Origin: Sinomicrobium oceani
GTDB lineage: Bacteria > Bacteroidota > Bacteroidia > Flavobacteriales > Flavobacteriaceae
Direction of reading: 5' to 3'
NCBI RefSeq assembly: GCF_900119185.1
Contig: NZ_FPJE01000012.1
Location: 121,766 to 185,765, forward strand
Length of the DNA stretch: 64,000 nt
The position numbers and the translations under genes are program-made. Positions 37,357 to 46,367 of the stretch are shown here, in pieces; within the stretch, counting starts at the first letter, position 1, and each line of letters opens with the position of its first letter. Under the pieces are notes generated by a model that saw only the letters and a list, made by a program, of their open reading frames with translations, was not told the DNA's origin and did not search any database.

Positions 37357-38778
37357 TCAGATCATTTGTTGTAATGTGGCTCCTATCTGCTTCAGGGCAT
37401 CGTCGATCTCGGGGGTAAAAGGAGAACCGAAACTGACCCTGAAATACGTTCTGAGATCCAGCTTTTGAGAAAACAATTGTCCGGGGGCAATACTGATCTT
37501 CTTTTTTATCAGTTTCCGGTAGAGTTTTACACTGTCACATCCCATCGGGAGCGCTACCCAGATCACAAAACCCCCTTTCGGGGCAGAGACTTCAATAGGG
37601 CCGGGAAAATATTCGTAAATGGCCTGGAGGTATTGCAGGCATTGGGTATGAAGATCTTTTCTGAGTTGTCTTATATGCAGGTCGTACCTGCCGTTTTTCA
37701 GAAAATGGGCCATGGCCATTTCGGTAACGGAAGCCGTTGTTACGGAGTGGTTCATCTTGTATTCGAAAATCTCACTCCGGTATTTTCCCGCGATAAGCCA
37801 GCCTACGCGATATCCCGGAGCAACAGATTTGGAAAAGGAAGAACACAAGATCACATTTTGCTGCAGGTCATAAGCCTTACAGGCATTCAGGCGGTGAGGA
37901 TCAAAATGGAGTTCGCCGTAAATATCATCTTCGATAAGCACAATATCCTTACGGGTCACCAGGGCAACCAGGGCCTTTCGCTTCTCTTCGGTAAGATGGG
38001 CCCCCGTGGGATTTGAAAAACTACTGGTTACAATACAGGCCTTGACATGGTGCTGTGTAATACAGGTTTCCAGGCTGGGAATATCTATTCCCGTTACCGG
38101 ATCGGTAAGTACTTCTACCGGGATACGGCCGTGGGCTTCTATGGCCTTAAGCAGGCCGAAATAGGTAGGACTTTCTATGGCCACGGTATCGCCGGGGCTG
38201 GTGGTAGCCAGAAGTGCATAGTGTATGGCTTCCAGGCAACCGGAGGTGGTAATGATATCGTCCGGATACAACAGCAGGCCTGCAGCATAGGATATCCTCG
38301 CTATCTGTCTGCGAAGTTCCTCATCGCCCTGGAGATTGTTGTAGTTGACCAGCCTGTCCGGCCGTTCGCGAACAGTGTGCAACAGGGAATTTTTCAGCTT
38401 GGTTACCGGTAGTATGGAGGTATCGGGCTTATTGATGGAAAGTTTGATCAGCGTAGGATCGCTGAGCGGTACATAAACTTCTTCCTGGAGCGATTTAACT
38501 TTCTGACGGCGGGTTACTGCCTGTTGCCTGATATGTGTGATCTTTTGGATCTGTTTGGTACTGAACCGGACGTAATAACCCGATTTTGGCCGGGCTTCCA
38601 CCAACCCTCTGCTTTCCAGTTCTATATAGGCCTTATACACACTGCTGATGCTCACTTTCTTTTCTTTGCTCAGTTGCCGTACCGAAGGTAAGCGTTCGCC
38701 GATGCGCAAAGCTCCGGACAAAATAAGTGTTTCGAGCTGCCGTGCGATGTCCTGGTATAAAAAAGGGTCGCTTTTCAT
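37357..38778 (-). CDS. MocR-type GntR regulator with aminotransferase domain
   Basis: 473 residues. Residues 1-75 are a GntR winged helix (LRIGERLPSVRQLSKEKKVS, SSVYKAYIELESRGLVEARP); residues 100-470 are a fold type I PLP-dependent aminotransferase (TSGCLEAIHYALLATTSPGD, SSFSNPTGAHLTEEKR, VLIEDDIYGEL). The PLP lysine lies in CSSFSKSVAPGYRVGW (about residue 315). MocR proteins sense an amino-type ligand through PLP and control transport or metabolism genes; the neighbour on the other strand is the EamA transporter fusion, which is the probable target. Confidence 0.93.
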   Translation of the reverse strand: MKSDPFLYQDIARQLETLILSGALRIGERLPSVRQLSKEKKVSISSVYKAYIELESRGLVEARPKSGYYVRFSTKQIQKITHIRQQAVTRRQKVKSLQEEVYVPLSDPTLIKLSINKPDTSILPVTKLKNSLLHTVRERPDRLVNYNNLQGDEELRRQIARISYAAGLLLYPDDIITTSGCLEAIHYALLATTSPGDTVAIESPTYFGLLKAIEAHGRIPVEVLTDPVTGIDIPSLETCITQHHVKACIVTSSFSNPTGAHLTEEKRKALVALVTRKDIVLIEDDIYGELHFDPHRLNACKAYDLQQNVILCSSFSKSVAPGYRVGWLIAGKYRSEIFEYKMNHSVTTASVTEMAMAHFLKNGRYDLHIRQLRKDLHTQCLQYLQAIYEYFPGPIEVSAPKGGFVIWVALPMGCDSVKLYRKLIKKKISIAPGQLFSQKLDLRTYFRVSFGSPFTPEIDDALKQIGATLQQMI

Positions 38779-38846
38779 GGATATGGTGTCATCTGTTATG
38801 CTGTAAAATTATAAATCTGAATCTGTTTTTGAATTAAAAACGCTAT

Positions 38847-38854
38847 TATTTTTG
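38847..38854 (+). promoter_or_regulatory. -7 box (TATTTTTG) for the EamA-GNAT gene
   Basis: TATTTTTG fits TAnnTTTG; a TTG at 38829-38831 lies 15 bases upstream, shorter than usual. It is in the divergent region shared with the MocR regulator, and includes a TTTGA-AAAA-TCAAA palindrome at 38851-38864. Confidence 0.45.
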
Positions 38855-38973
38855 AAAAATCAAATCGTTTAAAGGACGGCTGGGAAATGTGCGTTAACAC
38901 ATTTACCGGCCCCGCGATAGGTTGTCCGGGGATGTTATGACCGGTGAGAATACTAAAAAACAGAAGATAACCA

Positions 38974-40368
38974 ATGAAAACAAAGGCTTATATAGCACTG
39001 TTGCTGGTATGTATAGTGTGGGGAACCACTTATTTTGCCATAAAGATCGGGATAGATCATTTTCCGCCTTTTGCTTTCCTGGGTATTCGCCATACTTCGG
39101 CCGGACTGTTACTCTTACTGGGGATGTGGTTTTTCCGGAGAAAGGATATTTCGTTTTCACGTAAAACCGTGAGGCCCCAGGTACTTCCCGGAATATTCAT
39201 GGTAGGCCTGGGAAACGGGCTGCTCGGATGGGTAGAACAATACGTGCCTACGGGGATCATCGCTATACTCTTTGCACTTGTACCCGTATATGTGGTGGGG
39301 TATAACCTGTTTGTCGAAAAAAGAGAAGTATTCCCGAAGGCCGGAATTGCCGGGATCGTTACCGGTTTTGTGGGTGTTTTGCTTATTTTCGGAGACAGCC
39401 TGCCGCGGTTGGCGGACCGGTCGTATACTTTGGGCCTGCTGGTCGCTTTTTGTTGTACAGTATTCTGGGCTGCAGGAAGTATGATAAGTAAAAAGAACCG
39501 GTCTGCCACCGGTCCTGTATTCAATACAGCCATACAACTGCTTAGCGGAGGAATTTTTCTGTTACTCCTCAGTCTGGCTACGGAAAACCGGATGGCACTG
39601 CCCCCTGTGACCCCGGCTGTGGCCTGGGCGATGTTGTACCTAATAATTTTCGGGTCCCTTATCGGGTTTATGGCCTATGTATATGCGGTGACCTATCTCC
39701 CGCTGGAACAGGTTACCATTCACACCTATATCAATCCCCTGGTGGCTATTCTGCTGGGATGGGCTTTTCTCGGGGAAAAGATCTCCGTAAACAGTGCTGT
39801 AGCTGCCGTACTTATACTTTTCGGGGTTTACCTGGTCCATGCTGCGCTGCGCCGGAAGAAATTCAGGATAGTACATACAAAACCCGGTGATGTTCCTGAG
39901 GTCCTGGAACTGTACAGGGCGGGTATTGCCTTGCAAAAACTCCGGGGAGAAGTGTACTGGCCCGATTTTACAGCCGATGACGTGCTGGGAGAAATACGTC
40001 GCAGAGGGCATTACAAGATCATGTCGGGCCATCGTATGGCAGCTGTTTTTTCTATCGTGTATAACGAACCTGTCATCTGGGAAGATACCCCGGAAGACAA
40101 ATCGGTGTATATACATCGTTTGACGGTACATCCGGATTTTCGCGGTAAGGGCTTGTTCGGTATCGTAAAAGCGTGGATGATAGAAGAAGCAGTCAGGTGC
40201 AATGTCCGTACCATCCGTCTGGATACCTGGTCGGGAAGCGAAAGATTGACAGCGTATTACCGCAAATCGGGATTCGATCTTGTCGGTACGCGAAAAATAG
40301 TGGAAACCAAAGGACTGCAGCAGCATTATAAGAATATAGAAGTAGCCCTGTTCGAAATAAAACTTTAA
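38974..40368 (+). CDS. EamA family transporter fused to a GNAT acetyltransferase
   Basis: 464 residues. Residues 1-295 are a ten-helix EamA/DMT permease: IALLLVCIVWGTTYFAIKIG at the start, GLGNGLLGWVEQYVPTG, and the second EamA repeat ending VAAVLILFGVYLVHAALRR. Residues about 305-464 are a GNAT domain (KFRIVHTKPGDVPEVLELYR, IHRLTVHPDFRGKGLFGIV as the acetyl-CoA loop, LTAYYRKSGFDLVGTRK). No stop or frameshift separates the halves. A single chain exporting and acetylating a small metabolite is suggested. It is divergent from the MocR gene and 18 bases ahead of the NTF2-like gene. Confidence 0.9.
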   Translation: MKTKAYIALLLVCIVWGTTYFAIKIGIDHFPPFAFLGIRHTSAGLLLLLGMWFFRRKDISFSRKTVRPQVLPGIFMVGLGNGLLGWVEQYVPTGIIAILFALVPVYVVGYNLFVEKREVFPKAGIAGIVTGFVGVLLIFGDSLPRLADRSYTLGLLVAFCCTVFWAAGSMISKKNRSATGPVFNTAIQLLSGGIFLLLLSLATENRMALPPVTPAVAWAMLYLIIFGSLIGFMAYVYAVTYLPLEQVTIHTYINPLVAILLGWAFLGEKISVNSAVAAVLILFGVYLVHAALRRKKFRIVHTKPGDVPEVLELYRAGIALQKLRGEVYWPDFTADDVLGEIRRRGHYKIMSGHRMAAVFSIVYNEPVIWEDTPEDKSVYIHRLTVHPDFRGKGLFGIVKAWMIEEAVRCNVRTIRLDTWSGSERLTAYYRKSGFDLVGTRKIVETKGLQQHYKNIEVALFEIKL

Positions 40369-40386
40369 CCTGAAATCAAGACAGCA

Positions 40387-40734
40387 ATGATACATGAAAA
40401 TTTTACAACGGTATGGCTGGAAGCCTGGAACAGCCATAACCTCGACGCCATCATGGCACATTATGCCGACGATGTTTCGTTTTATTCCCCTGTTGCTGCA
40501 GAGCTAAGCCCGGAAGGCAAAGGTCATATTAGCGGAAAAGAGGCGTTAAGAGAATATTTTTCGATGGCTTTGCAAAAGTATCCCGGGCTCTGTTTTACCC
40601 TGCACAAGGCGCTGAAGGGAGTAGATTCCGTAGTGCTGTATTATACCAGTATCCGGCATCTGAAATCTGCGGAATGTATGATTTTTGACCGCGAGGGAAA
40701 AGTGCGGGAGGTGTATGCCCATTATGCCCCGTGA
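40387..40734 (+). CDS. NTF2-like (SnoaL type) small protein
   Basis: 115 residues. WLEAWNSHNLDAIMAHYADD at the start is the signature of SnoaL-like/NTF2 folds; ALREYFSMALQKYPGLCF follows. These proteins bind small ligands or act as steroid isomerase-like enzymes; no catalytic residues can be assigned. It follows the transporter fusion by 18 bases, so it may act in the same pathway. Confidence 0.8.
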   Translation: MIHENFTTVWLEAWNSHNLDAIMAHYADDVSFYSPVAAELSPEGKGHISGKEALREYFSMALQKYPGLCFTLHKALKGVDSVVLYYTSIRHLKSAECMIFDREGKVREVYAHYAP

Positions 40735-41238
40735 TATTCATGCCCTGGTCCCGGGATAACATCGTATTCGGTTTTATCCGGAGTTGATGTTTTGGAATTT
40801 GGAGGTTATGTTCGAAGTTAAACCTATATACTTCAGTGTATCCGCTTTAGCTTCTGAAAAAGCTATGATCCGACTGGGTTGGGTCAAGTGATGGAGTTAT
40901 TTAGTGGGTTAGTTCGTAATTGGTTATGGGGTATCAGACCTATTTGGGCATTCAGTTATTGACTACCCGTATAGGATCTTTGATTTTTTATGAGCCCGGG
41001 GCGGCTGCGTGCTCCGGCTCTCCGCCGGAGTATAACGAAGTCCCGGATTTAAGGGAGGGGATGGTGAAGTCACGGAGTGGTTAGATCGTTGTCTTAATAA
41101 CCTGATGACGAGTAACCGGTATATCAATTTTACAGCTTGTCTCAACCTGTGTATTTCAGGTGAGCGTAGTTTAGTATCTTTAAATGCTACGGGGCAGGCC
41201 GCATTTCAATAGAAGTATAAACTCTAAACCAGGGAAAT
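40735..41238. repeat. gene-free stretch with GC-rich dispersed repeat, copy 1 (40999-41046)
   Basis: No gene accepted. The GC-rich block 40999-41046 begins GGCGGCTGCGTG and continues with TCCGGCT, GCCGG, then GAAG and CCCGG. The same pattern is present at 58869-58912 (see there). The CTCCGGC/GCCGGAG parts form a hairpin. The remainder (40735-40990 and 41047-41220) is AT-rich with no recognised signal. Confidence 0.7.
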
Positions 41239-41820
41239 ATGGAAGAAAGTAATTATCTGGAAAGTGTACGGAAACTTTTTGAGTACTATAAAAAGCTGGG
41301 AGAGAAAGCCATGGAACAGGTCCCGGACCCGGCCTTGTTCTATCAGCCCGACGAGACGTCGAATAATATTGCTGTTATTGTAAAACACCTGTCGGGCAAT
41401 ATGCGTTCGCGGTGGACGGATTTCCTCACTTCGGACGGAGAGAAGGAATGGCGTGACCGTGACGGTGAATTTACGGATACTTTCGGGAGCAGGGAGATAT
41501 TGATGCAGGCCTGGGAAGCCGGCTGGCACTGTCTTCTTGGTGCCATAGGAGATCTCGGACCTGCCGATCTCGACAAAACAGTTTACATCCGCAACGAGGG
41601 CCACACGGTTACGGAAGCAATAAACAGGCAACTCGCGCATGTACCCTATCATATCGGGCAGATCGTGTATATCGCCAAAATGCAATCCGGTAACCACTGG
41701 CATACCCTGAGCATAGCCAGGAATGCCTCGGCGGATTACAACCGGGACAAGTTCCGGAAGGAAAGGGCAAAGAGATTTTTTACGGATACCGGGGAGCATG
41801 ATGCTTCCGGTCATTCCTGA
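41239..41820 (+). CDS. DUF1572 family protein (DinB-like)
   Basis: 193 residues. NYLESVRKLFEYYKKLGEKA and VIVKHLSGNMRSRWTDFLTS with the HVPYHIGQIVYIAKM segment show the four-helix DinB/YfiT metal-binding bundle; His of VKHLSGN and of HVPYHIGQ are the expected metal ligands. DUF1572 proteins of Bacteroidota and Firmicutes may act as thiol-dependent transferases but none is well studied. It ends 12 bases from the convergent AraC gene. Confidence 0.88.
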   Translation: MEESNYLESVRKLFEYYKKLGEKAMEQVPDPALFYQPDETSNNIAVIVKHLSGNMRSRWTDFLTSDGEKEWRDRDGEFTDTFGSREILMQAWEAGWHCLLGAIGDLGPADLDKTVYIRNEGHTVTEAINRQLAHVPYHIGQIVYIAKMQSGNHWHTLSIARNASADYNRDKFRKERAKRFFTDTGEHDASGHS

Positions 41821-41832
41821 GCTGATTATGCG

Positions 41833-42822
41833 TTACCCGTTCCTGAGCCTGCCCGGCGATATCCCGTATTTCCTGCGGAAAGCCGTGGTGAAGTACTGCG
41901 GAGTGCTGTAGCCACAATATTCGGCTATTTCCTGTATGGTGCTTTGCCCGTCCAGCAGTTGCCTGTAGGCTTCCCGGAGCCGGATGTCCCTTAAATAGCC
42001 GAATACCGTGGTCCCGAAAAGCGATTTGAAACCTTTTTTGAGCTTAAATTCGTTCATACCGGAGTATCGGGCAAGGGTGGGTAGCGAATAATGATCTTCA
42101 AAGTTAGTTTCGAGCATGGTTTTTACGTGATGCAGTTTTTCGACATCGCTCCTTAACAGTATTTCCGGATGGGCGATACCCGAATGGTAGTCTTCAAGTT
42201 GCAGCATGAGTAATTCCAGAACTTTGGCCTCGATATAAAAACGTTTGAGCGTTCCTTTTTTATCGCAATGGATAATCTGGTGAAGTACCATCTGCATTTC
42301 GGGAGTGATCTTACGGTTCTTCCCGTGGAGAAAAGAAGCCCTTTTATTTTCTACAGCAGCGAGGAAGCGGTCCGTCAGTTGAGAATGACCTTCGGTGACC
42401 CGCTTGAGGAATTTTTCCGAAAGGTGTATTTCCAGCATTTCGGAAGGCTCCTTTTGGCGGGGATGGTAAAAGTAACCGTCGAAATAAGGCATGTAAAACA
42501 GGTTGTGTTCTCCGCGGTTAAAGGTGGCCCAGGAAGCAGGGTTTCCCGAACTTCCGGCACTGCTCGATCCGGATATGGCAAAGTGCATTTCTATAACCGG
42601 TGTGTCACAATCTGCTTTGAGTTTGATGTCGTGTATGGTATGGGAAACCCCATAGGTGATATGAATGCCTTCAAACCATAATTCCCTGTAGCGGCCGTTT
42701 CCCGAGACCATGTCAAAACCAAACTCCGTTTCGGCCATCCCTGACAAAACCTGGTAATCGGGAGCAAGCTCCCTTTCGTAAATAAGCTCCTGCAGGTCGG
42801 ATGTTCTTAAACTGAATCGCAT
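41833..42822 (-). CDS. AraC family transcriptional regulator
   Basis: 329 residues. The C-terminal 100 residues are the double HTH (SLPTLARYSGMNEFKLKKGF and STIQEIAEYCGYSTPQYFTT, ending KYGISPGRLR). The N-terminal 200 residues show a fold of cupin-like type (CDTPVIEMHFAISGSSSAGS). The form recalls AraC regulators of iron/siderophore genes. It is divergent from the methyltransferase and SIP genes at 42.9-44.9 kb, which it probably controls. Confidence 0.85.
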   Translation of the reverse strand: MRFSLRTSDLQELIYERELAPDYQVLSGMAETEFGFDMVSGNGRYRELWFEGIHITYGVSHTIHDIKLKADCDTPVIEMHFAISGSSSAGSSGNPASWATFNRGEHNLFYMPYFDGYFYHPRQKEPSEMLEIHLSEKFLKRVTEGHSQLTDRFLAAVENKRASFLHGKNRKITPEMQMVLHQIIHCDKKGTLKRFYIEAKVLELLMLQLEDYHSGIAHPEILLRSDVEKLHHVKTMLETNFEDHYSLPTLARYSGMNEFKLKKGFKSLFGTTVFGYLRDIRLREAYRQLLDGQSTIQEIAEYCGYSTPQYFTTAFRRKYGISPGRLRNG

Positions 42823-42926
42823 ATGCTCCTTATTTTATAAAAAAACATCCCGCAATTGTAAACGAAATGTACGGGAATGTACCAAATTTGTACAAAGATA
42901 ATTATTTAGAATAAATCTAAATTGAT

Positions 42927-43592
42927 ATGTCCGAAATAAACGAATTTCATACGCTGGCGGCACAGTTAAAGTGCCCTGACGGAGCAGAGGGGATCGCCGT
43001 GGGAGAGCAGATGTTCCGTACCAACGGTAATATGATCCGTAAAACCGTGGCACAAATGGATATTTTACCCTGCGACCGCGTCCTCGAAATAGGTTTCGGG
43101 AGCGGGAAGCACCTGAAAATGTTATACCAGAAGCAACCCATGCTCACCTATTACGGGGCTGATACCTCTGCAGTAATGGTAGCACAGGCCACTGCAAATA
43201 ACATGAGCCATGTACGCGAAGGAATGGCTGTATTTGATCGTACCGATGGTATACAATTACCCTATGACACTGCTTTTTTTGACATGATTTTTACTGTAAA
43301 CACCGTATATTTCTGGGAAAACCCCGAATTGCAGTTGCGCGAGATCTACCGGGTACTGGCACCGGGAAGGAGTTTTTATTGTGCCGTAGTAGACCGTTTG
43401 TCTATGGAGGATCTTCCTTTCGTAGATGATCGTTTTAGGTTATACGGTAATACAGAACTGGAAGAATTACTTCACAAGCATGGCTTCTCCGGTATCACTT
43501 CCCGGGTTTTTAACGAACAGGTCCGCAGTAATGCCGGGACAGTAACCGACCGGAAATTCCGGATCGTTAAAGCACAGAAGGCTTCGCTATAA
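42927..43592 (+). CDS. class I SAM-dependent methyltransferase
   Basis: 221 residues, Methyltransf_11 type. SAM site VLEIGFGSGKHLKMLY (about residues 52-67), then YYGADTSAVMVAQA, GIQLPYDTAFFDMIFTVNTV and ELQLREIYRVLAPG. The substrate cannot be told. It opens a plus-strand group with a DUF6176 protein and a siderophore-interacting flavoprotein. Confidence 0.88.
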   Translation: MSEINEFHTLAAQLKCPDGAEGIAVGEQMFRTNGNMIRKTVAQMDILPCDRVLEIGFGSGKHLKMLYQKQPMLTYYGADTSAVMVAQATANNMSHVREGMAVFDRTDGIQLPYDTAFFDMIFTVNTVYFWENPELQLREIYRVLAPGRSFYCAVVDRLSMEDLPFVDDRFRLYGNTELEELLHKHGFSGITSRVFNEQVRSNAGTVTDRKFRIVKAQKASL

Positions 43593-43679
43593 CCGAAAAT
43601 AGATTGTTTATTATGCCCTGTCCTGATGTTTTAAGTACCGGACAGGGGAAATATCAGGTATCATAAGTTCGTAAAAAGG

Positions 43680-44030
43680 ATGAATACAAAACAGCAGGAA
43701 GTCCGTCTCGTACGTTTTCCGTTAAAAAAAGGCAAACTAACCCGCTTTTATGAGTGGATGCAGTATCTTAACGAACCCAAAAACCGGGGAGAGATCATTG
43801 AAGGGATAGGTGAGGCGGAAATCTTTGCCGAATCCGTTTTTCTGTCCGAAGAAGCCGGGCATTATTATGTCTATTACTATATGAATTCGGAAAATCCGTT
43901 CCGGGGCCATAGGGCTGTCAGTTCCGGAAACCGCTCTGCGGATATAAGACATTTCAGGTTTTTTGCCGAATGTATCGATATGGAGAACCATGTAGTACAG
44001 GAAGCCCTGTTCCATGTTAACAAACCGTAA
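43680..44030 (+). CDS. DUF6176 family small protein
   Basis: 116 residues. VRLVRFPLKKGKLTRFYEWM and EIIEGIGEAEIFAESVFLSE followed by YYVYYYMNSE suit the ferredoxin-like barrel of DUF6176. No function known. Gaps of 87 and 16 bases connect it to the methyltransferase and SIP genes. Confidence 0.7.
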   Translation: MNTKQQEVRLVRFPLKKGKLTRFYEWMQYLNEPKNRGEIIEGIGEAEIFAESVFLSEEAGHYYVYYYMNSENPFRGHRAVSSGNRSADIRHFRFFAECIDMENHVVQEALFHVNKP

Positions 44031-44046
44031 TTAATTATAAAAAAAG

Positions 44047-44868
44047 GTGATGAACAAACCAGCTGTCCCCGATATCATCAGGTCGGTATTTACCGTAAGC
44101 CGTAAAACCTATATAACACCGCATTATCTTCGTGTCTATTTTACCGGAAAAGACGTTCCGCTGATAGCCAATACCACGGTAGGGATAAATAATAAGATAC
44201 TGATCCCGCCGCCGGGTGTAAAGGAAGTCTGTTTTCCGGAATTCGACAGCGAAAAAGGAGAGTGGCTCCATCCGGATGAAGCAGTCCACCCCTCGGTCCG
44301 TACCTACACACACCGCGGAATAGATCCGGAACATCATGAAATATGGATCGACTTTGTCGTTCATGGCGATGAAGGGCCGGCATCGGCCTGGGCAATCCGT
44401 GCACAAAAAGGAGATCGGTTGGGAATTCTTATGAAAAACGGTAGAAGCACACTTTATCCTGCTGCCGCTCATTATCTCCTTGTAGGGGATGCAACGGGAA
44501 TTCCCGTATTGGGCAGTATTCTCGAAACGCTGCCTCCGGACGCGCAGGGAATTTGCATTCTGGAAGTTCACGGCAAAGAAGATGAGCAACCTCTGCAGAC
44601 CAGGGCAGATATCAGGTTTGTGTGGTTGCACAATCCCTATCCCCAACGTGGAAGCCGTCTTCCCGAAGTCGTGCGGCAACAGTCCCTCTGGAAGTCGTCG
44701 AGATTTGCGTATGTGGCTGCCGAATTCTCTTCCGTAAAACAAATCCGTACCTACCTCCGAAAAGAATTGTTGTGGGAGCGGGAAGAGCTCTATGCCTACT
44801 CGTACTGGAAATCGGGAGTGTCCGAAGACCGGTCTCAGGACGACCGCAGGGCAGAGAAAGATGTCTGA
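44047..44868 (+). CDS. siderophore-interacting protein (FAD/NAD(P)H ferric reductase type)
   Basis: 273 residues with the SIP layout: an FAD-binding beta barrel (VSRKTYITPHYLRVYFTGKD, SVRTYTHRGIDPEHHEIWID with the RxYT-like motif) and an NAD(P)-binding half (AHYLLVGDATGIPVLGSILE, SRFAYVAAEFSSVKQIR, LYAYSYWKSG). The family reduces ferric siderophores in the cytoplasm. A hairpin terminator follows. Confidence 0.9.
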   Translation: MMNKPAVPDIIRSVFTVSRKTYITPHYLRVYFTGKDVPLIANTTVGINNKILIPPPGVKEVCFPEFDSEKGEWLHPDEAVHPSVRTYTHRGIDPEHHEIWIDFVVHGDEGPASAWAIRAQKGDRLGILMKNGRSTLYPAAAHYLLVGDATGIPVLGSILETLPPDAQGICILEVHGKEDEQPLQTRADIRFVWLHNPYPQRGSRLPEVVRQQSLWKSSRFAYVAAEFSSVKQIRTYLRKELLWEREELYAYSYWKSGVSEDRSQDDRRAEKDV

Positions 44869-44893
44869 TCCCGGTATAGGGAATAATTTTCAC

Positions 44894-44931
44894 GGGCAGC
44901 CGGGCGTATAGGATCTGCCCATGGCTTTTTT
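44894..44931 (+). terminator. probable terminator after the SIP gene
   Basis: GGGCAG (44894-44899) pairs with CTGCCC (44915-44920), followed by ATGGCTTTTTT. The gap between stem and T-run makes it weak. Confidence 0.4.
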
Positions 44932-44933
44932 AG

Positions 44934-45230
44934 TCATTCCAGAAATAGGGTAACCTTACCTACAGTTCTGCCACTTTCCACATGGGTATGGGCTTCGGCC
45001 ATGCTTTCAAAAGGATAAACTTTATCCAGATGCGCTTTTAGCTTATCTTCTCCGAGCATTCCGGCTATCGCCTGCATATCCTCTCCGGAAGAACGGACCA
45101 GCATGGTATAGCCTTTTGCCCCGATTTCAGCAGCCTTTTCCGTAACGGTTTCGTTCAGCCCTGTGGGAATACTGATGATGGTTCCGCCTGTTTTGGTTAC
45201 GTACAGCGATTTGTCGATCGTGTCGCCGCC
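44934..45230 (-). pseudogene. quinone oxidoreductase/zinc-type alcohol dehydrogenase, C-terminal fragment
   Basis: The minus strand encodes 98 residues ending in a stop: TIDKSLYVTKTGGTIISIPT, then NETVTEKAAEIGAKGYTMLV and HTHVESGRTVGKVTLFLE. This is the C-terminal third of an MDR-family NADPH:quinone oxidoreductase. The frame is closed by a stop just upstream (45231-45233), and no N-terminal part or start is found. From 45235 onward the composition changes (AT-richer). The gene was cut by insertion or deletion at that point. Confidence 0.82.
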
Positions 45231-45316
45231 TTATCGGTAAGGAGTGTTTTAATAAAATTATCGAATTCGAATATGAGGGAAATGACTATGACCAACTTTA
45301 CAAAAGACCACACCGT

Positions 45317-45349
45317 AATTCTGCCCCACAGTACCCGACAGGCAGAATT
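45317..45349. repeat. inverted repeat upstream of ada
   Basis: AATTCTGCC (45317-45325) and GGCAGAATT (45341-45349) are perfect 9-base arms around 15 bases. It lies about 65-95 bases before the ada start and may be an operator or a small hairpin. It also lies in a frame (45234-45351, plus strand) that resembles the tail of a broken gene. Confidence 0.5.
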
Positions 45350-45412
45350 TAGCAAGTTTCGGATTTTATAACAGCGATTTAGTTGTGACATTTGCAATAT
45401 AAATTCAGAGCG

Positions 45413-46255
45413 ATGAACGAACAACAACAAATTAATTATCACAGAATTGCCGGAGCAATAGAGTATATAAAAACCAATTTCAAAGCACAACCCAACCTTG
45501 ACGAAATTGCGGAACAAGTACATTTAAGCCCGTTTCATTTTCAACGTTTGTTCAGTGAATGGGCAGGAACGACACCCAAAAAGTTTTTACAGTACATCAG
45601 CATTGAACATGCCAAAAGATTGCTGATCAGCCAACGGGCCACACTTCTGGACACCGCTTTTGAAACAGGGCTTTCAGGTACGGGACGGTTACACGATTTA
45701 TTTGTAAACATTGAGGGAATGACACCTGCCGAATATAAAAACGGGGGCAAAAATCTTTTCATCAATTATAGTTTTACGGAAAGTCCTTTTGGTAATCTAA
45801 TTGTTGCATCTACACTAAAAGGTGTTTGTTATATGGCATTTGAAGATGAAGAAGAAAAAGCGTTGAACGACCTTAAATCCAAATTTCCCAATGCCGTATT
45901 TCAACGAAAATTAGACTTGTTACAACAAAACGCTTTATTCGTTTTTCAAAATGACTGGAGCAAACCCAACGAAATAAGACTACATTTAAAAGGCACTGAT
46001 TTTCAGTTGAAGGTTTGGGAAACGCTTTTAAAAGTTCCAATGGGCCAATTGTCTACGTATGGCAACATTGCCGAACAAATCGGCAATTCAAGTGCTTCGA
46101 GAGCAGTAGGAACAGCCATCGGAAGCAATCCTATTGCATTTCTAATTCCGTGCCACCGTATTATACAGGCTTCGGGCAAATTTACCGGGTATCGTTGGGG
46201 GACCATACGAAAAACAGCCATAATAGGCTGGGAGCAGGCAAAAATAAATCTGTAA
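45413..46255 (+). CDS. ada: Ada-type AraC HTH / O6-methylguanine-DNA methyltransferase
   Basis: 280 residues from ATG 45413 (a TTG at 45392 is upstream in frame but less likely). Residues 1-110 are an AraC HTH (NLDEIAEQVHLSPFHFQRLF and LDTAFETGLSGTGRLHDLF). Residues 120-280 are an OGT: LSTYGNIAEQIGNSSASRAV and the active-site IPCHRIIQASG with its alkyl-accepting cysteine. The separate zinc-binding phosphotriester domain of E. coli Ada is absent but occurs as its own gene two frames later. It starts the alkylation-repair cluster. Codon use is AT-richer than the flanks. Confidence 0.92.
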   Translation: MNEQQQINYHRIAGAIEYIKTNFKAQPNLDEIAEQVHLSPFHFQRLFSEWAGTTPKKFLQYISIEHAKRLLISQRATLLDTAFETGLSGTGRLHDLFVNIEGMTPAEYKNGGKNLFINYSFTESPFGNLIVASTLKGVCYMAFEDEEEKALNDLKSKFPNAVFQRKLDLLQQNALFVFQNDWSKPNEIRLHLKGTDFQLKVWETLLKVPMGQLSTYGNIAEQIGNSSASRAVGTAIGSNPIAFLIPCHRIIQASGKFTGYRWGTIRKTAIIGWEQAKINL

Positions 46256-46367
46256 CGTTATGGTGTTATGGATATGGATAAGAAATATTGGTGATGCCCG
46301 ACAAATTTGGATAATCTGACCAAATCCGATTGTGGTTATCCGTATTAAAAACCAACTAAAGAGTATA

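Noticed and set aside
40963..41145. Short minus-strand frame over the GC-rich repeat near 41 kb
   Set aside because: Encoded by the dispersed repeat itself; lacks a start signal and any conserved domain.
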